From Gallionella sp. (GTDB lineage: Bacteria > Pseudomonadota > Gammaproteobacteria > Burkholderiales > Gallionellaceae), in NCBI GenBank assembly GCA_029850565.1, contig JARCRR010000176.1:1-18100 (forward strand): DNA of 18,100 nucleotides, written 5' to 3'. Of the stretch, positions 8,984 to 15,325 are shown in pieces. Below the pieces are notes generated by a model that saw only the letters and a list, made by a program, of their open reading frames with translations, did not search any database and was not told the origin of the DNA. The position numbers were made by a program, and so were the translations under genes. The stretch's first letter is position 1, and the number at the start of each line of letters is the position of its first letter.

Positions 8984-10426
8984 ATGAAATTCAGCAAATC
9001 AGCAATTACTTTACTCGTACTTGGCGCAATGGCTGCACAACAGGCACACGCAACCAATGGTATGAACCTGTCCGGTTATGGTCCGGAGGCTGCTGCGATG
9101 GGCGGTGCATCGATGGCCTACGACAACGGCACCGCCGCCACCATGAACAACCCTGCCACCTTGGCGCTGATGCCGGAAGGCCATCGTTTCGATGCGGCGC
9201 TGGGCGGATTGTTTCCCAGCATCAAGGCAAGCGCAGGCAGCTTTTCCGCCGATTCTTCTGCCACAGCTTTTTTCATGCCGGCAATGGGGTGGGTGAACAA
9301 GTCCGGCCAACTAGTCTATGGCGCCGGGGTTTTCTCGCAAGGTGGCATGGGTACAGAGTATGGTGCCAACACTTTCATGGCGGCAGGTTCCGGTGAAAAG
9401 GTGCGCTCGGAAGTGGGCGTGGGGCGTTTCATCATTCCTGTGGCCTATCAAGTGAACGATGCGATCACAGTGGGTGGTAGTGTAGATTACGTGTGGGCAG
9501 GCATGGACTTGAAGATGGCGCTGACGGGTTCTCAGTTTGGCGACATGATTTCGGCGATGGGCGGCTCGCAGACTTACGGTTCCGCCAGCGGCTCAATGGT
9601 AAACGCATTCGGTGCAGCGATGGGGCCGGGTGCGGGGCAGGTGACACCGCCCACTGCACCGCCGGGACCGTTGAATTGGGCTCGGATTGATTTTTCCAAC
9701 TCCAGTGCATTCTCCGGACAAGCACAGGGCTCGGGTATGGCGGGTAAGCTGGGGATGACTTTCCGCCTCTCGCCTACGCTCACGTTGGGAGCCGCTTTTC
9801 ACAGCAAGACCTCGCTCAAAGACCTGACCACGAGCGGGGCAAAAATGACCATGAATGTGAATGTCAATGGTGCGCCTGGCCCAGTGACCGTACCCATTAC
9901 CGGCAGTGTGGCGGTACACAACTTCCAATGGCCGCAAACCTTCGGCTTTGGTGCAGCGTTCCAGGCCAGTGAGCAGTTGCTGGTCGTGGCCGATTACAAG
10001 CGTATCGGCTGGAAAGATGTGATGAAGGATTTCAAAGTGAGTTTCACGGCTGATGCGACCCAAGCTGACCCAGGGGCTGCAGCCTTTGGCATGGGCGGCA
10101 AGGTAGTGGACATGGCTATGATACAGAACTGGGATGACCAGAACGTGATCGAACTGGGTGCGGCGTTCAAGGTGAATTCGGCACTGACTGTGCGCGGAGG
10201 CCTGAATCTGGCCAACAACCCGGTGCCGGACAAGTTCATGAACCCGCTGTTCCCCGCAGTGGCCAAGACCAACGTTTCGGGCGGTATCGGCTATGTATTC
10301 AGCAAGCAATCCAGCGTGGATGCTTCCTTCGCTTACGTGCCGACCAACACGGTGACGGCAGGCAACGGGGTGAAGGTGGACTTCGGCGGAACCAGTGCGC
10401 AGTTCCTGTATTCGCACCGCTACTAA
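8984..10426 (+). CDS. OMPP1/FadL/TodX-family outer-membrane transport protein
   Basis: Outer-membrane beta-barrel of 480 residues that should pass hydrophobic molecules. A clear signal peptide (about residues 1-23, ending AQQAHA) precedes the family's N-terminal plug-like start, TNGMNLSGYGPEAAAMGGAS. The protein ends in an aromatic-terminated strand, QFLYSHRY. The ATG at 8984 is chosen because GGGAGAG lies just upstream and the signal peptide begins there; the in-frame GTG at 8957 would add nine unlikely residues. It is the last gene before the terminator at 10441. Co-transcription with tusA and dsrE2 (63-base gap) suggests a role in uptake of a sulfur substrate, but the family also transports fatty acids and aromatics. 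Confidence 0.88.
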   Translation: MKFSKSAITLLVLGAMAAQQAHATNGMNLSGYGPEAAAMGGASMAYDNGTAATMNNPATLALMPEGHRFDAALGGLFPSIKASAGSFSADSSATAFFMPAMGWVNKSGQLVYGAGVFSQGGMGTEYGANTFMAAGSGEKVRSEVGVGRFIIPVAYQVNDAITVGGSVDYVWAGMDLKMALTGSQFGDMISAMGGSQTYGSASGSMVNAFGAAMGPGAGQVTPPTAPPGPLNWARIDFSNSSAFSGQAQGSGMAGKLGMTFRLSPTLTLGAAFHSKTSLKDLTTSGAKMTMNVNVNGAPGPVTVPITGSVAVHNFQWPQTFGFGAAFQASEQLLVVADYKRIGWKDVMKDFKVSFTADATQADPGAAAFGMGGKVVDMAMIQNWDDQNVIELGAAFKVNSALTVRGGLNLANNPVPDKFMNPLFPAVAKTNVSGGIGYVFSKQSSVDASFAYVPTNTVTAGNGVKVDFGGTSAQFLYSHRY

Positions 10427-10440
10427 GTGTTAGTAAACTA

Positions 10441-10471
10441 AAAAGCCCGCAGCGATGCGGGCTTTTTTTTT
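10441..10471. terminator. Bidirectional rho-independent terminator
   Basis: The stem AAAAGCCCGCA (10441-10451) pairs with TGCGGGCTTTT (10456-10466) around a GCGA loop, followed by more T residues to 10471. It ends the tusA-dsrE2-fadL transcript. Read on the minus strand, the same stem is followed by a run of five T residues, so it can also stop the convergent six-gene operon whose last gene ends at 10505. Confidence 0.93.
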
Positions 10472-10504
10472 GGTGATGTCGCAGTTGATATGCGACAAAG
10501 CAGG

Positions 10505-11377
10505 TCAGATGCGGCTTACTCTGTCCAGATAACGCGCACGATAAAGCAAACGGGGCTTATCTGAATCGTCGGTGAAGGCAGAGCGGTCATGCAGGACATT
10601 GTTGCACAACAAGCCCATGCCGTTCTCCATGTGCAATCGATGGATATGTGGAGAGTCCGCGTCTAGTATCTTTTCCAGTTGTGCGACGGCAGCGAGAGTG
10701 AGTGCATCTTGTTTCCATTCTATGCTGCGCGTGCGGGCGGTGTAGCGCATATGCAGATTTCCGTGATCGTCTTGTGAAAAGACCGGGCCGGTCTGGGCTT
10801 CGCGCACACCGTCGAACTCGTCCTCGCGTGCGGGGATAGTCATCGCTGCGGGAGCGGAGAGGGCGCGGATGAAATCCGAGTTCGCATCGCGCAACATGAT
10901 GTAGGCGATCTCGTGATCCATCAGGCGATTATCGCCGCCCGTTCCCGCGCTTTGGGCACAATGCAGCACCATACCGTGTATCTGTCTTTGCGGCGGGTTG
11001 TAGTAGCCGTCGGTATGCCACTTGATGGGGCGGTCGGTGTAGGGGATATAGGGTTGGCGCTGGTTGTCGGGATTGCTGACAGTAATGCGCGAGATGCCTT
11101 GTTCGTCCGCCAGCCAGTTCGCATCCAACCGGGTGAGTCCGAAACGAGCACTGAAGGCGCGTAACGCGACCTCATCCATTTCTTTGCGACTGACGTAGAT
11201 GGCCATGTTGCTGCGCTGGCAGCGCACGAGCAGGGCGGTACGTTCGGCGTCTGTCACCGTGTTCGGGTCGCCGATCTCGACGATCAGTTCGGCGGGGTCG
11301 GTGATGGCGGTCGCCAGCTTGCGTTCACGCCACCTCAGGTAGGTATCGGTGTCTTCGAGATCGAATGGGCTGGACAT
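10505..11377 (-). CDS. TauD/TfdA-type Fe(II)/2-oxoglutarate-dependent dioxygenase
   Basis: Predicted soluble non-haem iron oxygenase of 290 residues. The HxD iron-binding pair is in KWHTDGYY (H121, D123), the distal histidine in NNVLHDRSAF (H263), and the co-substrate arginine is probably in KPRLLYRARY (about 276-282). The whole facial triad is therefore present. The ATG at 11377 lies one base after the upstream stop and starts MSSPFDLEDTDTYLRW; a GTG at 11401 inside the upstream gene is less likely. This is the last gene of the minus-strand operon. Family members cleave taurine and other sulfonates, hydroxylate gamma-butyrobetaine or degrade herbicides, so the substrate is unknown. The sulfur context makes an organosulfur compound attractive, as an inference only. 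Confidence 0.8.
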   Translation of the reverse strand: MSSPFDLEDTDTYLRWRERKLATAITDPAELIVEIGDPNTVTDAERTALLVRCQRSNMAIYVSRKEMDEVALRAFSARFGLTRLDANWLADEQGISRITVSNPDNQRQPYIPYTDRPIKWHTDGYYNPPQRQIHGMVLHCAQSAGTGGDNRLMDHEIAYIMLRDANSDFIRALSAPAAMTIPAREDEFDGVREAQTGPVFSQDDHGNLHMRYTARTRSIEWKQDALTLAAVAQLEKILDADSPHIHRLHMENGMGLLCNNVLHDRSAFTDDSDKPRLLYRARYLDRVSRI

Positions 11378-11378
11378 A

Positions 11379-11975
11379 TTAATCACCACTGACCGACGCA
11401 CGTCTGCGCGGTTGTTTGGGTTCGGCTTCCAACAGGTTACGGAAGGTCTTTTCCAGCATCTCCACCGCTTCGGGTGCTTCGATACTCATCATCTGATCGA
11501 TGACCCACCAGCTATCTTTCTCATCCATCACTTGCTCCATGCAGAACGCCAGATAGCGCGTGAAGGAAAAGTCCGGCCCCGTTTCGCCATAGCCGAATTC
11601 GGCGTATTCGTCGAAGCGCTGGTTGAGACGATCGATGAAACGGCGCTTGCATTCGGCCTGATCTCTTTCCAGTAAGCGACTCTCGTTCTCGGCATGTGTC
11701 TCCGCCACGCGGTTCGCCAGCGTAGAGGTGAAGTCGAACCTGTCTTCGGCGGATAAGCGGCGATGTGCGATGCGGTCGGCGACTTGGATCTGGAAAAGCA
11801 GGAACTCGGTGAGGAAGGCGAAGTATTGCGGGCCGACGGCGACCTCGAACTTCGCTTTGCGTGTGTTCTTCAGCGCGTTGTCCGCGATGCGGTAGATGAC
11901 GAAAGACAACGCCCCAGCAAGCTCAGCGGGGGTGTGTTCGCGTCCTGCTTTGAACCAGCTACTCTTGATGCGCAA
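11379..11975 (-). CDS. Conserved-looking helical protein of unknown function
   Basis: I do not recognise this family. The probable product has 198 residues, starts MRIKSSWFKAGREHTPAELA, and looks cytoplasmic and mostly alpha-helical, with many charged and aromatic residues and no signal peptide. A basic tail ends QPRRRASVSGD. A TTG start at 11975 is preferred: AAAGG lies six bases upstream and the TTG comes two bases after the stop of the tandem TusA gene. A longer reading frame from 12062 would run deep into that gene. The frame is closely packed between the tandem TusA and dioxygenase genes, so it is very probably real. The only cysteines are in DQAECKRR and LAFCMEQ. A partner or chaperone role is possible but unsupported. 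Confidence 0.7.
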   Translation of the reverse strand: MRIKSSWFKAGREHTPAELAGALSFVIYRIADNALKNTRKAKFEVAVGPQYFAFLTEFLLFQIQVADRIAHRRLSAEDRFDFTSTLANRVAETHAENESRLLERDQAECKRRFIDRLNQRFDEYAEFGYGETGPDFSFTRYLAFCMEQVMDEKDSWWVIDQMMSIEAPEAVEMLEKTFRNLLEAEPKQPRRRASVSGD

Positions 11976-11977
11976 GG

Positions 11978-12460
11978 TCAGCCTTTGCGTATGTAGAACT
12001 GATGTACGCCAATGGCTATCTCGACCGTATCCAGTAAGATCATGCCGGTCGCGGCAGCCCATCCTGTGATGTCAGACTCCACGCCGGGACAGTCGCTGGT
12101 CAGCTTTAGCACTTCTCCGGTTTGCATGCCATTCAGTAGCTTCTTCGCTTCAACGATGGGGCCGGGGCAGACCGCACCACGGATATCCAACTCCACATTG
12201 ACTTTCGGCAACTTGGGATTCGCGCCTTTCTGGATGTGATATCCGGTCCCGCCATCGGGCATCTTCTCGCTCTTGAGGATCTGGTTGCCGGTGTGTTTCG
12301 CCCAAGCGAACAAATCATCTTGTGTGCCGGGGCAATCCGATATCAACAACAAGACTTGTCCGGCGGACAGCTCGTCGACCATGCGCTTGGCGCCGATGAG
12401 CGGTTTGGGGCAGGGAAGCCCCTTCATGTCGATCACCATGTTAACCATTTCCATACCCAT
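11978..12460 (-). CDS. Tandem TusA-TusA sulfur carrier protein
   Basis: One chain of 160 residues made of two TusA domains. Domain 1 (about residues 8-78) has MKGLPCPKPLIGAKR with the carrier cysteine C17 and a second cysteine C43 in ISDCPGTQDD. Domain 2 (about 88-159) has IRGAVCPGPIVEAKK with C98 and C123 in TSDCPGVESD. Both active cysteines are retained, so two persulfides could be held or passed between domains. The ATG at 12460 is supported by AAGGAG six bases upstream. The gene follows the cysteine-less DsrC paralogue, and its stop is two bases before the TTG of the next gene. It may act with the divergent dsr operon as a sulfur donor or acceptor. Confidence 0.92.
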   Translation of the reverse strand: MGMEMVNMVIDMKGLPCPKPLIGAKRMVDELSAGQVLLLISDCPGTQDDLFAWAKHTGNQILKSEKMPDGGTGYHIQKGANPKLPKVNVELDIRGAVCPGPIVEAKKLLNGMQTGEVLKLTSDCPGVESDITGWAAATGMILLDTVEIAIGVHQFYIRKG

Positions 12461-12477
12461 GCGACTCTCCTTAAAGT

Positions 12478-12526
12478 GATAGCGACTGCGTTATCGCGAA
12501 TGATAATACTGTTCTGCGATTGCAGA
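12478..12526 (-). other. Two short hairpins in the gap between the dsrC-like and tandem tusA genes
   Basis: The 67-base intercistronic gap holds two potential RNA hairpins on the minus-strand transcript. One directly follows the dsrC-like stop: TCTGC-GATT-GCAGA at 12513-12526. The second is GATAGCGACTGCGTTATC at 12478-12495, a seven-pair stem with one mismatch. Neither is followed by a T-run, so they are not intrinsic terminators. They could be mRNA processing or stability elements. Confidence 0.4.
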
Positions 12527-12527
12527 C

Positions 12528-12857
12528 TTAGTACCCGCCCTTGCCTTTAGGTTGAGGCAGACCGGCCACTTTTGCAGCTTGTTTGGCCGGGCCGACCGGG
12601 AACAGGTCGTATAGGTCTTTGCTCTCTGCTTCAGGCCAGAACTCATTGACCCCTTTGAGCATGTTGCGGAAATTGGGTGTGTGTCCCTCATCGCGGAACT
12701 GGTCGCGCATGTAATTGATGATCTCCCAGTGCCTGGGGGTGAGTTCTATACCTTCAGCGGCAGCGATGACGCTCACCACTTCTTCGCCGAGATTCGCTTC
12801 GATCAGATAGCCCTCTGCATCGGTCTCAAGTTCGTTGCCTGCTACTGTGTAACTCAT
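12528..12857 (-). CDS. DsrC/TusE-family paralogue lacking both redox cysteines (RspA type)
   Basis: DsrC-fold protein of 109 residues. The N-terminus ELETDAEGYLIEANLGEEVV and the core LTPRHWEIINYMRDQF align with the canonical DsrC encoded at 17513. In the C-terminal arm, where DsrC has GKQACKIAGLPKPTGCV, this protein has AKQAAKVAGLPQPKGKGGY. Both the penultimate cysteine and the one eleven residues before it are therefore gone; the protein contains no cysteine at all. It cannot carry sulfur as DsrC does. Cysteine-less members of this family have been called RspA and proposed to be regulatory. The ATG at 12857 is set by GGAGGAAG just upstream; a longer frame from 13025 overlaps the preceding gene. 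It may bind DsrAB or DNA without chemistry (inference). Confidence 0.87.
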   Translation of the reverse strand: MSYTVAGNELETDAEGYLIEANLGEEVVSVIAAAEGIELTPRHWEIINYMRDQFRDEGHTPNFRNMLKGVNEFWPEAESKDLYDLFPVGPAKQAAKVAGLPQPKGKGGY

Positions 12858-12891
12858 TGCACTTCCTCCATTGAAAAATCCTACGCTGCCA

Positions 12892-13494
12892 TCAGTCCAG
12901 ATCGGAGATGGCTTTGTAGGGAACAAAAATACCGCAACCGTAGCGACGGTCGGTGCCCAAACCTGTGTATTGCAAGCGTAGTGATGCATCCGGCTTGAGG
13001 TCGTGAATGACCAAGCTGTAGCCACGGATCGTTCGATCAGGTGATTCCATACAGTTACGCATCCCGCAAATCAGTTTTCCGATGATGCCTAGCTCCGCCA
13101 GCCGCGTGGTCACCTCCTGCAGGAAAACGGTCTCGTCTTCGTGACCGGTCACCAAGTGAGCGTGCAGAGTAGGATAGGGCTGTATCGGGCGAAACTTGCC
13201 TGTGCCTAGATGCAGTGTCGCATCGCCCATCTCAAGTGACTTTCCGGTAAGGTGTTCGATTTTCGCCGCAATGTCTGCCGGTACGCGTAATACCAGTTTG
13301 GCGCGCTTGGGCAGCAGCATACCGCCCGCACTGCGGGCAATTTTTATCGGGAGCACACCGATCATGTCATGCTCTCTCAATGTGGGGGCATGGCTAGCTA
13401 AAGCGCTCCAGAGTGCGAAAGGATAGGACGCCGGTAATGTCTCGCCACTGATGTCGAAAACGGCATCGATCATTTCAGTGATGGTGCTAGTCAT
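12892..13494 (-). CDS. Cas6-like RAMP-family protein (MYXAN-subtype Cas6/Cmx6 similarity)
   Basis: Protein of 200 residues resembling Cas6 endoribonucleases, closest by memory to the small MYXAN-type Cas6/Cmx6 family. The C-terminal end has GLGTDRRYGCGIFVP (residues 178-192), an exact match to the Cas6 glycine-rich loop pattern G-h-G-x5-G-h-G. The N-terminal half shows the expected AVFDISGETLPASYPFALWS opening, then LVLRVPADI and LTGKSLEMG elements of a ferredoxin-like fold. Candidate catalytic histidines are H35 and H42. No CRISPR array or other cas gene lies in the window. The start codon overlaps the stop of the upstream 73-residue gene (ATGA), and the dsrC-like gene follows after 34 bases. 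The true substrate is unknown; cellular RNA or a purely structural RAMP role are both possible. Confidence 0.8.
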   Translation of the reverse strand: MTSTITEMIDAVFDISGETLPASYPFALWSALASHAPTLREHDMIGVLPIKIARSAGGMLLPKRAKLVLRVPADIAAKIEHLTGKSLEMGDATLHLGTGKFRPIQPYPTLHAHLVTGHEDETVFLQEVTTRLAELGIIGKLICGMRNCMESPDRTIRGYSLVIHDLKPDASLRLQYTGLGTDRRYGCGIFVPYKAISDLD

Positions 13495-13712
13495 TTAGAA
13501 CCTGTTCCTTGGCTAGCTGCCCAGTTGTGCATGTCTTGGGCCCACAACGTGGCGGTGGCCGGGTCTATATCGAAGATGGTGAATCGCTTACCCTCGCGGA
13601 TGCGGATGCGTAACAAGCTCATACCGCCTTCGGCATGGTCGATCTGTTGTAGCTCGATCTCTTGTGATCCCAAGGGGACCTTGAACTTCGACAAAGGGAC
13701 GATTTGAGCCAT
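13491..13712 (-). CDS. Small protein of unknown function, coupled to the Cas6-like gene
   Basis: First gene of the minus-strand operon, encoding 73 residues. I do not recognise the family with confidence. The sequence looks like a small beta-rich soluble domain (IELQQIDHAEGGMSLLRIRI, then RFTIFDIDPATATLW) with a C-terminal helix. It has no cysteine, signal peptide or membrane segment. Its stop codon overlaps the start of the Cas6-like gene, so the two products are probably made together and may interact. Only a weak GGAT ribosome-binding site precedes the ATG at 13712. The clean coupling and compact globular composition support a real gene. Confidence 0.75.
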   Translation of the reverse strand: MAQIVPLSKFKVPLGSQEIELQQIDHAEGGMSLLRIRIREGKRFTIFDIDPATATLWAQDMHNWAASQGTGSK

Positions 13713-14017
13713 GGATATCCACTGTAAGTGATTGATCTGGGGCGGGAGTCTATCCTCATTCAGGCCGAGTTTGGAATACTACTCGGGGACGTTTCGATAC
13801 CACCCGTAAGGGTTATGAAAAATACCCGCTATGGGTGATGGTTCGCTAGGATGTTGCCCCGTAGTATGCCCATCCATCAAGAAATTGGGCGGACTAGGTT
13901 GCGTGAATGGTAGAGCCCAACCGAATCAACCGTATGAATCACCATCCCGTCTGTGTCGGGTCATTGAAACTAGTTGTCGGAACTGAGCCGTTGGCGAACC
14001 GACTGAAAGGAAAGATT
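13713..14017. promoter_or_regulatory. Divergent control region between dsrA and the minus-strand operon
   Basis: This 305-base gap contains no credible gene. It should hold promoters in both directions. Candidate -10 elements are TAGTAT at 13862-13867 (+) and the same hexamer on the minus strand at 13781-13776. Each is preceded by a C-run: CCCCG on the plus side, CCCCGAG on the minus side. Neither has a good -35, which suggests dependence on an activator. Two palindromes lie between them (listed separately). CCGAGT-N10-ACTCGG at 13765-13786 overlaps the minus-strand -10. The 13946-13960 and 13976-14003 segments can form small hairpins in the dsrA leader; the latter ends just before the ribosome-binding site. 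Confidence 0.5.
13802..13836. repeat. Tandem pair of ACCC-N4/5-GGGT palindromes
   Basis: ACCCGTAAGGGT (13802-13813) and ACCCGCTATGGGT (13824-13836) are two near-identical palindromes. Their centres are about 22 bases apart, close to two helical turns. They sit midway between the candidate divergent -10 elements, where an activator or repressor dimer pair could act on both transcripts. The regulator is unknown. Confidence 0.5.
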
Positions 14018-15313
14018 ATGGCGAAGAAGCTACATGATACCCCCAACCTTGACCAACTTGAGGATGGCCCATGGCCTAGTTTTGTGACGGGTCTCAAAGA
14101 TCTGGCGAAAGACAAAGACTATGTGGTCGATCTGTTGGGGCAGTTGGAAGAGTCCTACAAGACCAAAAAAGGTTATTGGAAGGGCGGTACGGTCGGTGTG
14201 TTCGGCTACGGCGGCGGCGTTATTCCTCGCTTCACCGAATTGAAGAACGCGGACGGCACGCCAAAATTCAAGGATGCGGCTGAGTTCCATACGTTGCGCA
14301 TCATGCCTCCGCCCGGTATGCACTACGACACCGCCACTCTGCGTCAATTCTGCGACATCTGGGAAAAGCATGGTTCCGGTCTGATTGCATTCCACGGTCA
14401 GTCTGGCGACATCATGTTCCAGGGGGCGACCACCGAGAACGTGCAGAAATCTTTCGACGAGATTAATGAGATGGGATTCGACCTCGGCGGCGCAGGCCCG
14501 GCCGTGCGTACTTCCATGTCTTGTGTGGGTGCGGCACGTTGCGAGCAGTCCTGCTATGACGAAGCGCAGGCGCATCGTGCAGTGTTGAACACCTTCCTGG
14601 ACGACATCCATCGTCCATCGTTGCCTTACAAGTTCAAGTTCAAGTTCTCCGGTTGCCCGAACGATTGTATGAACTCGATACAACGTTCCGACATGGCTGT
14701 TATCGGTACATGGCGCGACAACATCCGTACCGATGAAGCGCTGGCGAAGAAATGGTTCGCCAAGCACGGCATGGATGAGTTGGTGAACGATGTCGTGGCG
14801 CGTTGCCCGACCAAGACCTTCCAACTTAAAGAGATCAAGAACGTCAAGAAGTCCGACAGTATTTCCAGCGTTGCAGTGAGCGATACCCATGCGGTCGAGA
14901 TCGACAACCGCGATTGCGTGCGTTGTATGCACTGCATCAACGTGATGACCGGTGCCTTGGCGCCGGGCAAGGATAAGGGCGCGTCGATCCTAGTGGGCGG
15001 CAAGAGCCATCTGAAGATCGGCGGTCTGTTGGGCACGGTCATCATCCCGTTCATGAAGTTGGATACTGAGGAAGATGTCGAGAAATTGGTCGACTTCGCA
15101 CAACGCACCATCGACTTCTTTGCCGAGAACGCCTTGGAGCACGAACGTACTGGCGAGATGATCGAGCGTATCGGTCTGGCCAACTTCCTCGAAGCGATGG
15201 AGATCGAAGCCGACCCGGCCATGGTCAACTCGCCGCGTATGAACCCTTATGTGCGTACCGATGGTTGGGATGCCGAAGTCGCCAAGATCAATGCCAAGAA
15301 GCAAGCTGCCTGA
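14018..15313 (+). CDS. dsrA: Reverse-acting dissimilatory sulfite reductase alpha subunit DsrA
   Basis: Alpha subunit of cytoplasmic sirohaem sulfite reductase, which in sulfur oxidisers runs in reverse to yield sulfite from DsrC-bound sulfur. The 431 residues include the sirohaem/4Fe-4S cysteine motifs SCVGAARCEQSC (C169, C175, C179) and SGCPNDC (C213, C217). An inserted ferredoxin-like domain has RDCVRCMHC (C300, C303, C306). The start at 14018 (MAKKLHDTPNLDQ) is set by AAAGGAAAG just upstream; an in-frame ATG at 13907 would add 37 residues unlike the family. dsrB follows after 12 bases. The oxidative direction is inferred from the dsrEFH genes downstream and soe nearby, since sulfate reducers normally lack dsrEFH. 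Confidence 0.97.
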   Translation: MAKKLHDTPNLDQLEDGPWPSFVTGLKDLAKDKDYVVDLLGQLEESYKTKKGYWKGGTVGVFGYGGGVIPRFTELKNADGTPKFKDAAEFHTLRIMPPPGMHYDTATLRQFCDIWEKHGSGLIAFHGQSGDIMFQGATTENVQKSFDEINEMGFDLGGAGPAVRTSMSCVGAARCEQSCYDEAQAHRAVLNTFLDDIHRPSLPYKFKFKFSGCPNDCMNSIQRSDMAVIGTWRDNIRTDEALAKKWFAKHGMDELVNDVVARCPTKTFQLKEIKNVKKSDSISSVAVSDTHAVEIDNRDCVRCMHCINVMTGALAPGKDKGASILVGGKSHLKIGGLLGTVIIPFMKLDTEEDVEKLVDFAQRTIDFFAENALEHERTGEMIERIGLANFLEAMEIEADPAMVNSPRMNPYVRTDGWDAEVAKINAKKQAA

Positions 15314-15325
15314 GGAGAATAGAGA

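Noticed and set aside
11378..11401. GTG start for the dioxygenase inside the upstream gene
   Set aside because: The ATG at 11377, one base after the upstream stop, is simpler and gives a normal-looking N-terminus.
12513..12526. Transcription terminator after the dsrC-like gene
   Set aside because: The stem is only five base pairs and no T-run follows on the minus strand, so the operon should continue into the tandem TusA gene.
12858..13025. Longer N-terminus for the DsrC paralogue
   Set aside because: It would overlap the Cas6-like gene by over 130 bases. The ATG at 12857 has a strong GGAGG signal and begins the DsrC fold.
12892..13494. CRISPR-Cas locus implied by the Cas6-like gene
   Set aside because: I looked for regularly spaced direct repeats on both sides and across the window and saw none, and no other cas-like protein is encoded. 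The gene is kept as Cas6-like only.
13907..14017. Longer DsrA start at the upstream in-frame ATG
   Set aside because: The extra 37 residues do not look like DsrA and lack a ribosome-binding site. The ATG at 14018 has AAAGGAAAG directly upstream.
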